Shown one piece after another: positions 33,981-42,961 of a stretch of DNA of 64,000 nt. Location of the stretch: the NCBI GenBank assembly GCA_964601275.1, contig CAZRMV010000005.1:240017-304016 (forward strand), written 5' to 3'. The notes under the pieces were generated by a model. It had not been told where the DNA came from, ran no database searches, and was given only the letters and a program-made list of their open reading frames with translations. A program made the position numbers and the translations under genes. The first letter of the stretch is position 1. The number at the start of each line of letters is the position of its first letter. This DNA comes from JAOZPE01 sp964601275. GTDB taxonomy: Bacteria > Krumholzibacteriota > Krumholzibacteriia > JAJRXK01.

Positions 33981-34323
33981 ATCGCCGTCCTGGGTTGAAA
34001 GAAGAGGGTCTTCCGCCCCGCGCCGCGGGAGCGCTTCCGCTGCAGGCTGCAGGAGGTCGATCGGCCTTGGACCGCCGGGATCTTCCGGCCTGCGTCGGAT
34101 GGACCATTCCCCGCTGACGGGAGGTCTGGTGAAGACTACACTCTGCCAGTCGCTTCCGCGAGGGTTTCCGAGATCCTACTGGATCCACGCGGAAGTTGGA
34201 CTATTTCTTTGCCACATGGCCCTTGCACCGGGCAAGGGGCCGATCGCGACCGGGATCGCGCTTCCACCGGAAGACCACGGTCCCGGTGGGCGGGTATCCT
34301 TCTTCCGGAGAGGCAGGTCGGAG
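33981..34323. other. Divergent intergenic region with stem-loop
   Basis: About 340 nt between rnd and the phosphofructokinase gene. A hairpin (GGCCCTTGC at 34218-34226 with GCAAGGGGCC at 34232-34241, one bulged G) lies about 80 nt before the kinase start and could be a leader structure. No convincing promoter boxes or coding sequence were seen. Confidence 0.35.
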
Positions 34324-35493
34324 ATGGGCAGGCTCAAGCGGGTTGGCATCCTCACCGGGGGCGGCGACGTTCCCGGCCTGAACGCCACCATCAAGACGGT
34401 GGCCAGTCGCTGTCACGAAGACGGGATCGAACTCATCGGCATCCGCCGGGGCTGGCAGGGGGTCGTCGACCTCGAACCGGACGACGATTCGAAGGACGAG
34501 GAGGTGCTGGTGCGCCTCGGCCCCGAGATCGTACGGACCATCGATCGCACCGGCGGAACCATCCTGCACAGCTCGCGGACCAATCCCGCGAACATGTCCG
34601 AGAAGGTCCTTCCCCCCAGCTTCGACAAGGAGAAGAATCCTCCCTCGCGTGACGGCACCTGGGACCTGAGCGAGCGGGTGCTGCAGACCCTGCAGAGGCT
34701 GGAGATCGACGCCCTGACCGTGATCGGCGGCGACGACACCCTCAGCTACGCGGCGCGGCTGGACAGCCTGGGCTGGCCGACGGTCGGGATTCCCAAGACC
34801 ATGGACAACGACGTGAGCGGGACCGAGTACTGCATCGGTTTCTCGACCGCGGTCACCCGCAGCGTCGACATGATCACCCAGTTGCGCACCCCGGCGGGCA
34901 GCCACGAACGCATCGCGGTGATCGAGCTGTTCGGGCGCAACTCGGGGCAGACCGCGCTGCGGATCGGCTATCTCGCGGGCGCGGACCGGACCCTGATCTG
35001 CGAGGTGCCCTTCGACGTGGACCGGGTCTGCGAGTTCGCCATGGCCGACCAGGACGCCAATCCAAGCCACTACACCATCATCGTGGTGAGTGAAGGGGCG
35101 CACCCCATCGGGGGGCGGGTGCTGGAGACCGGAGAGCCCGACGCCTACGGGCATCGCAAGCTGGGCGGGATCGGGGTGTGGTTGAGCGAGGAGATCCGCA
35201 AGCGCACCGGCCGGGAGACCCTGACCCAAGCCCTGGGCTACCTGATGCGGGCGGGCAGTCCCGACTCCCTGGACCGGATCGTGGCCATGAACTTCGGACA
35301 GTTGGCCTACGAGCTGCTGCGCAAGGGGCGGCACGGGATGATGACCGCCCTGGTGGGCGGACGCTACGTGGCCACTCCTCTGGCCGCGGTGAACGCGGGA
35401 GCGCGGCCGGTGGACGTGGAAACCTACTACGACGCGCAGCAGTATCAACCCCGGACCCAAAGGGTCGAGGACCAGCCGATGTTCCTGACCTGA
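34324..35493 (+). CDS. 6-phosphofructokinase, PPi-dependent type signature
   Basis: A 389-residue group III-like phosphofructokinase. The substrate loop is GILTGGGDVPGLN. The phosphoryl-donor loop reads GGDDT (135-139), with Asp138 where ATP enzymes have Gly, and the next loop is GIPKTMDND with Lys158 where bacterial ATP enzymes have Gly. Asp plus Lys at these two positions is the established mark of pyrophosphate-dependent enzymes. It would then interconvert fructose 6-phosphate and fructose 1,6-bisphosphate reversibly with PPi in the cytosol. The ATG follows a GGAG-containing purine tract. It stands alone. Confidence 0.88.
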   Translation: MGRLKRVGILTGGGDVPGLNATIKTVASRCHEDGIELIGIRRGWQGVVDLEPDDDSKDEEVLVRLGPEIVRTIDRTGGTILHSSRTNPANMSEKVLPPSFDKEKNPPSRDGTWDLSERVLQTLQRLEIDALTVIGGDDTLSYAARLDSLGWPTVGIPKTMDNDVSGTEYCIGFSTAVTRSVDMITQLRTPAGSHERIAVIELFGRNSGQTALRIGYLAGADRTLICEVPFDVDRVCEFAMADQDANPSHYTIIVVSEGAHPIGGRVLETGEPDAYGHRKLGGIGVWLSEEIRKRTGRETLTQALGYLMRAGSPDSLDRIVAMNFGQLAYELLRKGRHGMMTALVGGRYVATPLAAVNAGARPVDVETYYDAQQYQPRTQRVEDQPMFLT

Positions 35494-35651
35494 GGGTCCG
35501 GACATCGTCCCCCCGCAGGGGGTCCCACGGACCCGGTGGGCTTCCCCGAGCGGTGGGGTTCTTCACGGTGGTGTAACCATTTCCTGCCTGGAATCTCCAG
35601 AACAGGATGAGGGGCTTCCGCCCCGGGATCCGCAACCACACGGAGGGTGAG

Positions 35652-36488
35652 ATGGAGACCTTGGAGCTTCAGGGGAATTTCCAGCTCGAGGTGATCGAGG
35701 AAAGCCGCCGGCAACCGGTGCTGGTGGACTTCTGGGCCGAGTGGTGCGGTCCGTGCCGCATGCTCGGACCGGTTCTGGAGCGCCTGGCCGCCGAGCCGGG
35801 GGCCCGCTTCAAGTTGGTGAAGCTGAACACCGAGCAGTATCCCGAGCTCGCCCGCGAGTACGCCATCCAGAGCATTCCCGCGGTGAAGCTCTTCGTGGAC
35901 GGGAAGGTCGCCGCCGAGTTCGTTGGCGCCCTGCCCGAGGCGCAGATCCGCCGGTGGCTCGACGAGCACATCCCGAGCGAGGCGGACAGGCTCTACCATA
36001 CCGCGGTGTCCATGCTGCGCGAGGGACGGATCGAGGAGGGTCGCACGGCGCTCGAGCGGGTGATCCGGGACGATCCCGACCACCACAAGGCGCGGGTCCT
36101 TCTCGCCGAGATGCGATTGGAGGAGGATCCTGCCGCGGTCCAGGAGCTTCTCGAGCCGATTCCTCCGGAGAGTGAGCAGGCCGACCGGGCCCGCAAGGTG
36201 TTGCGCCTGGCCCGCCAGGCCACCCTCCTGCGGCAGGAGGAACTGGCCGAAGTCGAGGGGCACACCCCCGATCCCCGGTGGGTCGAGCGCTACTTGGAAG
36301 GGAACCGGGCCCTTGCCCGGGAGGACCATCGCGAGGCCCTCAAGGCGTGGATCGAGGTCATGGAGCACGACCGCCGGCTCGACGACGACGGGGCCCGCCA
36401 GGCCTGCATCGCGTTGTTCGACCACCTGGGGCCCGATCACGAACTCACCCGCGAGTACTACAACCGCTTCAGCTCGGCACTCTTCTAG
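35652..36488 (+). CDS. Thioredoxin-domain TPR protein (CnoX/YbbN-like co-chaperone)
   Basis: A 278-residue protein with an N-terminal thioredoxin fold (~10-105) carrying a full WCGPC redox motif (Cys32, Cys35) and cis-Pro in IQSIPAVKLF. About 170 residues of TPR-like helices follow (AVSMLREGRIEEGRTALERV). This is the plan and length of CnoX/YbbN, a cytosolic chaperone-redox protein that hands substrates to GroEL or DnaK. E. coli YbbN has lost one Cys; this one keeps both, so it may act as a true thioredoxin. GGAGG lies 6 nt before the ATG. It is convergent with the next gene, 3 nt apart. Confidence 0.85.
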   Translation: METLELQGNFQLEVIEESRRQPVLVDFWAEWCGPCRMLGPVLERLAAEPGARFKLVKLNTEQYPELAREYAIQSIPAVKLFVDGKVAAEFVGALPEAQIRRWLDEHIPSEADRLYHTAVSMLREGRIEEGRTALERVIRDDPDHHKARVLLAEMRLEEDPAAVQELLEPIPPESEQADRARKVLRLARQATLLRQEELAEVEGHTPDPRWVERYLEGNRALAREDHREALKAWIEVMEHDRRLDDDGARQACIALFDHLGPDHELTREYYNRFSSALF

Positions 36489-36491
36489 GGT

Positions 36492-37256
36492 CTACTCCGA
36501 GTCGTCGCCTCCCTCCGCTTCCGCCGCCCCACTCCAGAGCTCCGACATGGGAACGGTCTGGTAGCCGGTGGGCAGGGCGAAGGTCGCGTCCGGGATCTCG
36601 CGAGGGCTGAGCTGGGAGGTGTTGGGTGCTTCGTCGGCGACGCCGTGTTCGACGATCTTCACCGGCACCCCCCGGTCGAAGATGGCGAGATACTCTGGTG
36701 AACTCTCGTAGGAGGATTCTCCGGCGAAGCCGGTCTGGTCGAAGCACGAGGAGAACTTCATGAGGGCCTTGATCACTCCCTGGACTTCCTTCCGCAGCGA
36801 GGCGTCGTCGGTCGTCCAGATCTCCTCGCGGAGTTCACCGTCCTGGAGCACTTCATAGCGGGTGGTCGCAAAGCCCGCGATCTTGCCGCCCGAGCCCTTG
36901 TCGACGACCTCGCTCTCTCCGGTTTCCCCCTGCATCATCTTCTTCATCATCTCGCGTTGTTCGGGTGGGATGTCCTCGAACATCGACTCCATCATCTGGT
37001 TCATTCCTTCGCACAGCTCGTCGATGGTGCCGCTGGCAATGAGCTGGCGTCGATCGTCGATGAAATGGAGAAGATTCTTCTCGCCGTCGAAGATCAACGA
37101 GCCGTTCTCCCAGCTCGTCTTCATCTTTCCCTGGGAAATGAGGGTTTCGTCGCCGTTGCTCTCGGTGAACACCCACCCCGCGTGCGCCGAGGGCGCGAGA
37201 GCCGCGACGAGGGCGAGCAGGGACAAGAGCACGATGGTGGTGATTCGGGTTCGCAT
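36492..37256 (-). CDS. Secreted protein of unknown function (DUF4412-like)
   Basis: A 254-residue exported protein. The signal peptide ends near PSAHA (residue 26). The mature part begins with a beta-rich segment (GWVFTESNGDETLISQGKMK, then SLIFDGEKNLLHFIDD) that resembles DUF4412 proteins, followed by a Met-rich helix (MNQMMESMFEDIPPEQREMM) and a strand-rich half (ATTRYEVLQDGELREEIWTT). Such proteins are outer-envelope or periplasmic and have no known role. The ATG has a strong AAGGAGGT box. It is convergent with the CnoX-like gene and 370 nt from the next divergent gene. Family assignment is tentative. Confidence 0.65.
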   Translation of the reverse strand: MRTRITTIVLLSLLALVAALAPSAHAGWVFTESNGDETLISQGKMKTSWENGSLIFDGEKNLLHFIDDRRQLIASGTIDELCEGMNQMMESMFEDIPPEQREMMKKMMQGETGESEVVDKGSGGKIAGFATTRYEVLQDGELREEIWTTDDASLRKEVQGVIKALMKFSSCFDQTGFAGESSYESSPEYLAIFDRGVPVKIVEHGVADEAPNTSQLSPREIPDATFALPTGYQTVPMSELWSGAAEAEGGDDSE

Positions 37257-37625
37257 GGGGACCTCCTTGGGTCGCGCATCCGGTGGATGGCTCCGGCGTG
37301 AGCAGGTCCCATTCTAGACCCATGTCCTTGGGGGGTCCAGGGGCAGGTCGCGTCCGGGCTGCGACCAGCGACCCGGCTGCCTTCGCACCGATCGGCGAGA
37401 GGGTTGGCCGAATCCCGATCCGGCGAGAAGGATGATTCCATCGCGCGGCGAGCCCGGATCGTGCTATGATACTGCCAACGTCCCCTGCGGTGGCTCGCCT
37501 TTCTGCCGCAGTTCCCCCGACGCCATGGGTCGCCCAGCGAGAAAGACATGACAATCGAAAGTGGTTGATGGACGGCCGCGATGGCGGAGGACCTTTTTGT
37601 GGGTTCACCGTTTGAGGAGGAAACC
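37257..37625. other. Divergent intergenic region with extended -10 promoter candidate
   Basis: About 370 nt between two secreted-protein genes. An extended -10 element TGCTATGAT lies at 37462-37470 with no clear -35, and a short hairpin (CTGCGG 37485-37490 with CCGCAG 37506-37511) falls in the leader of the downstream gene. No coding potential was seen. Confidence 0.35.
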
Positions 37626-40600
37626 ATGCGCCGGCTGCCGCTCGTCACTCTCATCTTCCTGCTCCTCGCCTCGGCCGTGAAGGCCCAGAGCTACACCGAG
37701 ACCTTCACCACCACCACCTTCAAGGACGCCGCCGCCACGACGGCGATATGGGACACCCAGACCGGATCCATCCACCTTCCGCAGGTCGGGATCGACGTGC
37801 AGGGCGGGATCTTCATGAGCTCGGCCAATCGCGTCCTGCGGATGGGAAGCACGGTGGTGGTGGCGCGCCAGGGTGCCGGCGTGGATCTGGTCGATGTCAG
37901 CAATCCCGCATCGCCGCAGACCGTGGGACACATCAGCTACGGAGGCGGTTTCCTCGACCCGGTGGTCGAGGATATCGCCCGGACGGGGAGCGTGTTGTAT
38001 GTGTCGTGGAGCGATGTCGTGACCATTTTTCCGCAGGTCATCCACTACGGTGTCGACGTCTACAGCCTCGCCGACCCCGCCGCCCCGGTCTACGTGTACA
38101 CGGTGTCCCTGCGCGCCGACGTCCTGTGCGTCCACGGCAATCGCCTGTACGCGGTCGATGGAAGTGGACTGTCGATCTGGGACATCACCGACGCCGCGTT
38201 TCCGGCCAGTCTGGGGACGATCGCGCTCGGCGGGACCACCACGACGGTGGACGTCTCGGGTTCAATTGCATTCGTGGGAACGAACACCTCGGGCGTGCAG
38301 GTGGTGGATGTGAAAAACGCCACCGCGCCGTCTCTGCTCACCACCTTCTCGCCGGGGGGCGCGATGTCCCATGTGACCATTGACGGATTCCTGTTGTGCG
38401 CTTCGGCGGGAAGCGTGGGCCTGCACCTGGTGGACGTGACCGATCCGTCGGCGCCCTCGTTGCTCTCGACCTTCACCACCGGTGGGAGCGTCCAACGGGC
38501 GAGTGTCGACGGGGACGTGGTGGTCCTGGGCGACGATTCGGGGCGGATCACCTTGCTGGACGTCACCGTGCCCACCGCGCCGGTCGAGGTCGCGTCCAGA
38601 ATGACGGCCCAGCCGGTGCGTGACATCGAGCTCGCGGGTATGCAGATCTACATGGTGAATGATGACGGCTTCGGCGTGTACCGTGGTGCCTTGGGGTATC
38701 CGCCCCAGCGAGTTCGCACCACCTCGGTGGGCACCTTGCCGGTGACGCGGATCATTGCCGACGGCGACCGGGTGTACTTCGCCGATGGAGCCGTCCACAT
38801 CTACGACAACCGGCGCACCACGCCCTTCACCGAGCTGGGGTCGTGGGGCGGCACCGGAGTGAACAGCTTCGACGTCGATGGACGCTTCCTGTATGCGGTC
38901 GATCCGGCGGGGATCTTCCATGTCCTGGACGTGTCCAACCCTGCGGCGATCACCGATATCGGAACGGTGGACACCTCGCGGGGCTCGATGGCCGACGTGG
39001 TGGCCGACGGCCAGATGGTGTGGCTGTTGTACGCGGGGACGCCATCCCCCGGAGTGTACGCGGTGGACGTGAGCCAGCCGGCGGCCCCGGTGATGGCGGG
39101 CTACTACCAGGTGCTGGGTGGGGTGAAGGACCTGGAGATCGCCGGTTCCAAGGCCTACGTGATCGCGGGTTCGGGTGGGGTGAGCATCCTCTCCATCGCC
39201 GATCCTTCGAACATCACCTTGCAGGGAAACTATTCCATGGGCAGCATCTTCGACGGGGCGCTCGCGGCCCAGGGGAAGCTCCTCTACGTCGTAGGGGGCG
39301 CGGGGCTGAACGACGAGTTCGAGGTGGTCGACGTCGGGATTCCCTCGGCGCCGGTGAAGCTGGGAGGCACCAACCCGATTCCCCCCGGAATCGCCTACCT
39401 TGGACAGCTTTCGGTGCAGGGAGGCCGGGCCTTCTTCACCGAGGGCCAGATGCTGCATATCATCGACGTGAGCGATCCCACCGCGCCGGTCCAGGTGCAC
39501 GAGTACGATCCCCCGGTCTTCCACAACAGCGACGCGGTCGGGATCTCCGGGAACTTCGCCTACTTCGCCCTGCGTTTCGATCCCTTCAACAACCCCGACA
39601 GCCGGATCGAAGAAGTCCGGATCCTCGACCGTGGAGTCCTCTCCAGCGCGAACGTGGCCCAGTCGCTGAGCTTCGCCACAGTGCCCTATGATGTGGTGGC
39701 GCTGCGCTTGACCCCGACCGCGGTCGGGACGATCGACTGGACGTTCAGTGGGGACGGGGGGCTCCACTTCTACCCGCGCCAGGCCGATGGAAGCTGGGAG
39801 ACCGGGCTGGGTCAACCCCAACTGGGAGGCCTTCGCTGGCAGGCGACCTTGCGGATCGAGCCGGGGCAGCCCCTTCCTGAATGTACCGATCTGGCGGTGG
39901 ACTGGAGATATGCGGTGCCGTTGATCACCTCGCTGACCGACGTGCCGGATGACCAGGGTGGATGGCTCGAGCTGACCTTCCTCTCCAGCGGTTACGAACT
40001 TCTCTATCAAGTATCGCATATCGCCAGTTACGCGGTGTACCGGATGGGGTACACCGGTTGGGATTCGGTGGCCACAGTCGCCGGCAACGGGGTGGACACC
40101 CACACCGTGGTGGTCCCCACCGAGGTCGATTCCACCCTATGGGGTGGTGCGATCTATACCCGGTTCTTCGTGCGGGCGTGGGACGTGAACGGGTGGGACC
40201 ATTACGACGCTCCGGAAGTGATGGCCTACTCGATCGACAATCTCGCGCCGGCCTCTCCCGGGGGAGTGAGCGTCGACTACCACATGACCACCAGCAACCG
40301 GGTCCAGTGGAACGCGGTGACCGATCCCGACCTGAGGTTGTACCGGATCCACCGGGGAACCACCCCGAACTTCCCGCTGACGGGCTTGACCCGGGCCGAC
40401 TCGGTCCCGAAGGGCCAGCTCTTCTGGGACGACCCCTACAACTTCGGCTGGGAGGGAACGTATTACGCGGTCACCGCGGTCGATTCGGCGGGCAACGAGA
40501 GCGCGCCGACCTACCCGTCGACGGTGACCTCGGCGGGGGAGGGAACTCCTTCGCGGCATTGGGCCCTGGGACAGAACGTCCCGAACCCGTTCAACCCCTC

Positions 40601-40835
40601 GACGGTCATTTCCTTCACCGCACCCGAGGCCGGCGGCCGGGTGACCCTCGCGGTGTACGATGTGAGCGGGCGCCGGGTGGCGACGCTCCTGGACCGACGG
40701 GTGCGCGGTGGATTCCACGATGTCCGATGGAATGGGGTCGATGACGCGGGAAGGCGGGTGTCGTCGGGAATCTATTTCTATCACCTGAAGACTCCGGCCG
40801 GGACCTTCACCCGGAAGATGATCCTGGTGGAATAG
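37626..40835 (+). CDS. Large secreted LVIVD-repeat (beta-propeller-like) protein with FlgD-like C-terminal domain
   Basis: A 1069-residue exported protein. A signal peptide (to AVKA, residue ~20) is followed by ~650 residues of repeats of the form VxVxGxxAYVxxxxxGVxVVDVSNPAxP, typical of LVIVD repeats that build beta-propellers. Then come a beta-sandwich, a fibronectin-III-like region (~790-960), and a C-terminal ~85-residue domain (NVPNPFNPSTVISF, YDVSGRRVATLLD, SGIYFYHLKT) of the FlgD-Ig/secretion-signal type common in FCB bacteria. It probably sits on the cell surface or is released. GAGGAGGAAACC precedes ATG 37626. Function is unknown. Confidence 0.8.
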   Translation: MRRLPLVTLIFLLLASAVKAQSYTETFTTTTFKDAAATTAIWDTQTGSIHLPQVGIDVQGGIFMSSANRVLRMGSTVVVARQGAGVDLVDVSNPASPQTVGHISYGGGFLDPVVEDIARTGSVLYVSWSDVVTIFPQVIHYGVDVYSLADPAAPVYVYTVSLRADVLCVHGNRLYAVDGSGLSIWDITDAAFPASLGTIALGGTTTTVDVSGSIAFVGTNTSGVQVVDVKNATAPSLLTTFSPGGAMSHVTIDGFLLCASAGSVGLHLVDVTDPSAPSLLSTFTTGGSVQRASVDGDVVVLGDDSGRITLLDVTVPTAPVEVASRMTAQPVRDIELAGMQIYMVNDDGFGVYRGALGYPPQRVRTTSVGTLPVTRIIADGDRVYFADGAVHIYDNRRTTPFTELGSWGGTGVNSFDVDGRFLYAVDPAGIFHVLDVSNPAAITDIGTVDTSRGSMADVVADGQMVWLLYAGTPSPGVYAVDVSQPAAPVMAGYYQVLGGVKDLEIAGSKAYVIAGSGGVSILSIADPSNITLQGNYSMGSIFDGALAAQGKLLYVVGGAGLNDEFEVVDVGIPSAPVKLGGTNPIPPGIAYLGQLSVQGGRAFFTEGQMLHIIDVSDPTAPVQVHEYDPPVFHNSDAVGISGNFAYFALRFDPFNNPDSRIEEVRILDRGVLSSANVAQSLSFATVPYDVVALRLTPTAVGTIDWTFSGDGGLHFYPRQADGSWETGLGQPQLGGLRWQATLRIEPGQPLPECTDLAVDWRYAVPLITSLTDVPDDQGGWLELTFLSSGYELLYQVSHIASYAVYRMGYTGWDSVATVAGNGVDTHTVVVPTEVDSTLWGGAIYTRFFVRAWDVNGWDHYDAPEVMAYSIDNLAPASPGGVSVDYHMTTSNRVQWNAVTDPDLRLYRIHRGTTPNFPLTGLTRADSVPKGQLFWDDPYNFGWEGTYYAVTAVDSAGNESAPTYPSTVTSAGEGTPSRHWALGQNVPNPFNPSTVISFTAPEAGGRVTLAVYDVSGRRVATLLDRRVRGGFHDVRWNGVDDAGRRVSSGIYFYHLKTPAGTFTRKMILVE

Positions 40836-41039
40836 GGCACTGCGGGTGGACGAAGTGGGGGGATTCGATTAGCTTGGCCCCTTTCCGGGTCGACCCTGTG
40901 GGGTCGCCGCGGGGGGGCCATACGCATTTTCGCGATTCGAGATCTCCAGCCTGCTTTCCGCCGCGCGGGACGAGGTCGGCGCGGGGCGACGAGACGGGCT
41001 CGGGTCCGAGCCACCGCGGGACGTCCCGTCCTGAGCAGA

Positions 41040-41390
41040 GTGCTGGCTCTTGCGGGCCTGGCGGCTCTGCTGCTTGCTCCGCCGTTCTGGTCCGGCTGCG
41101 CCTCGGGCGATCAGACCCTCGATCAACGCGATCCCCTGGCAGTGCCCGCCAATCCCCAGTGGGACCGGATCTATGACCTCATCGACCGCGAGTGCGCTCC
41201 CTGCCATGGCGGAAGTGTCGAGCCGGCCCTGAGCACCTGCGACCAGATCGTGCGGGAAGCACAGCGCATCCGCTTCCAGGTGCTCGAGATCGATCGGATG
41301 CCGCCCGGGGCGTGGCCGCGGCTGTCCAGTGAAGACAAGCTCCTGCTCCAGAGGTGGTTGGACCAGGGGGCGAAGGCACCATGCCGGTGA
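41040..41390 (+). CDS. Monohaem c-type cytochrome lipoprotein
   Basis: A 116-residue lipoprotein: hydrophobic signal, lipobox WSGC (Cys20), then one haem site CAPCH (52-56) and a Met-containing IDRMPPGAWP segment that supplies a possible axial ligand, as in short planctomycete/FCB-type c cytochromes. It ends with LLLQRWLDQGA, a phrase common in haem domains of this group. The start is GTG 41040; the ribosome site is poor, so the start is uncertain. Its end overlaps the next gene by 10 nt, so the two are surely made together and probably exchange electrons. Confidence 0.72.
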   Translation: MLALAGLAALLLAPPFWSGCASGDQTLDQRDPLAVPANPQWDRIYDLIDRECAPCHGGSVEPALSTCDQIVREAQRIRFQVLEIDRMPPGAWPRLSSEDKLLLQRWLDQGAKAPCR

Positions 41391-42823
41391 CCCGGCCGCG
41401 GACATTCCCCGTGTCCTGGGTCGCGGGCCTGCTGCTCGTGCTCCTGGCATCGGGTCTTGCCGATCCGGTGCAGGCCACACCCCAGATCGCCGCGCGCGCC
41501 GGGCGGACCTGCGACAACTGTCATCTCACGCCGAATGGCTGGAAGAATCCCTCCTTGGCCCAGCGGAAGTGCACCCTCTCCTGCCAGGGGTGTCATGTCG
41601 ATCCCTCCGGCGGCGGAATGCGCACCGTCTCCGGGAGGTTCTACGGAAAGGCCACCCGGCCGATGATCGCGACCAGTCCACGTCCCACCGCCGATTGGGA
41701 CCGCAACGTCCCGGGGCTGGGCCGCAAGGACAAGGCCACCACCTATTCACATGTCCTGCCGAGAGGTCCCGAGACCTTCGAGCGGAGCGCGGCCTACGTC
41801 GATTCGCTGGACGACCGTTTTGCGTGGGGGCTGCCCGGCCGATCGGCGTCGCGCTACGGATTCCTTCCCGGCCGCTATTTCCGCCTGGATCCCGACCCCG
41901 TCTTCCGCATCGGCGGAAGTCTTCGACTGGCCACCCTGTTGCGGGGGAACGCCCTGGCCTTTCCCATGCAACTGGACCTCCCCTTCGTCTTCCACCCGGT
42001 CCACCATTTCACCCTCTACGTGAACACCGGGGCCCGGGGCCGCCGGGGAGGGTACAAGAAGACCTTCGACAACCCCGCGACCCCCTATTTCCGCGAGGCC
42101 TTCGTGATGCTGCACGAAGCCCCCTACCTGGGCTATCTCAAGGCGGGACGTTTCGTACCGTCCTTCGGGCTGCGGCTGGACGACCACACCACGCGGACCC
42201 GCCGCGGTTTCGGCCTGGACGGGTCGCTGCCCGAATCGCGGGTGACCGGAGTGGAGATCGGGGCCGCGCCCAACGAACCGTTCTTCCAGGCGTCCTGGTT
42301 CGGTATGACCTCCAGCGCGCGGCAACCGGCCCAGTGGGACATCTTCGACCTGGATCGGGGATGGGGCAGCGCGGTCAACGCCGGCGTGCGCCGGGTGGGA
42401 TGGACGGCGGGGGTCTCCTGGATGATTCGCCGCCGACCTCTCCAGGAGGGAGGAGACACCGATTCCTACGGGGGCTATCTCACCTGGAATCCCTGGAAGT
42501 ACTTCCGCGGGCTGCCCCTCACCTACCAGGCCGAATTCGACGTGGGCACCCGTCACCGGAGCAGCGGCACCGCGGTGGAGCACCGCGCCTTCTACCAGGA
42601 ACTCGACTGGGCGCTCTACAACGGCCTCGATCTGCTCGTCGCCCACGATTGGGAGGACCCCGATCGCGCCCTGCGGGACGACGCCTCCAACCGGGTGCAG
42701 TTCGGGGCGGTCTGGACGCCCTATCCGGGGGTGACCCTGGATACCCGGGTGCGGATCCTCATTCCCCAGGGAGTGGGCGGCGCCGACGCCGACCTGTTCA
42801 TCCAACTCCACTTGTGGAACTAG
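41381..42823 (+). CDS. Dihaem cytochrome c fused to predicted outer-membrane beta-barrel
   Basis: A 480-residue exported protein. The signal peptide ends near PVQA (residue ~32). Two haem c sites follow closely, CDNCH (44-48) and CQGCH (68-72), with VDPSGGGMR after the second. The remaining ~390 residues show alternating polar/hydrophobic strands rich in Arg, Gly, Trp and Tyr (FTLYVNTGARGRRG, HRAFYQELDWALYNGLDLLV) and end in FIQLHLWN, fitting a porin-like barrel. The plan recalls fused cytochrome-porins such as Cyc2, although Cyc2 has one haem. It may move electrons across the outer membrane together with the upstream lipoprotein. The barrel call is inference from composition. Confidence 0.65.
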   Translation: MPVTRPRTFPVSWVAGLLLVLLASGLADPVQATPQIAARAGRTCDNCHLTPNGWKNPSLAQRKCTLSCQGCHVDPSGGGMRTVSGRFYGKATRPMIATSPRPTADWDRNVPGLGRKDKATTYSHVLPRGPETFERSAAYVDSLDDRFAWGLPGRSASRYGFLPGRYFRLDPDPVFRIGGSLRLATLLRGNALAFPMQLDLPFVFHPVHHFTLYVNTGARGRRGGYKKTFDNPATPYFREAFVMLHEAPYLGYLKAGRFVPSFGLRLDDHTTRTRRGFGLDGSLPESRVTGVEIGAAPNEPFFQASWFGMTSSARQPAQWDIFDLDRGWGSAVNAGVRRVGWTAGVSWMIRRRPLQEGGDTDSYGGYLTWNPWKYFRGLPLTYQAEFDVGTRHRSSGTAVEHRAFYQELDWALYNGLDLLVAHDWEDPDRALRDDASNRVQFGAVWTPYPGVTLDTRVRILIPQGVGGADADLFIQLHLWN

Positions 42824-42961
42824 GCGCGACCTTGCGGTAGAGCCCGACCCGTACGAGCTGAAGCGGCACGATGGTGCACGACAACTCCGTACCCAGGACA
42901 TCATTCTTGTGGTAGCCTGTTCAGCACCCCCGGATCATGGACTCGTATTGTGGAGGCGGCA

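Noticed and set aside
37481..37560. Possible riboswitch in the leader of the LVIVD protein gene
   Set aside because: Only one short hairpin was found and none of the conserved cores of known riboswitch classes.
42865..42877. GGCACGATGGTGC upstream of the pyrimidine operon as a sigma-54 promoter
   Set aside because: GG and GC are separated by 9 nt, not the strict 10 nt of -24/-12 elements. No better match was found, so control by the nearby bEBP remains unproven.
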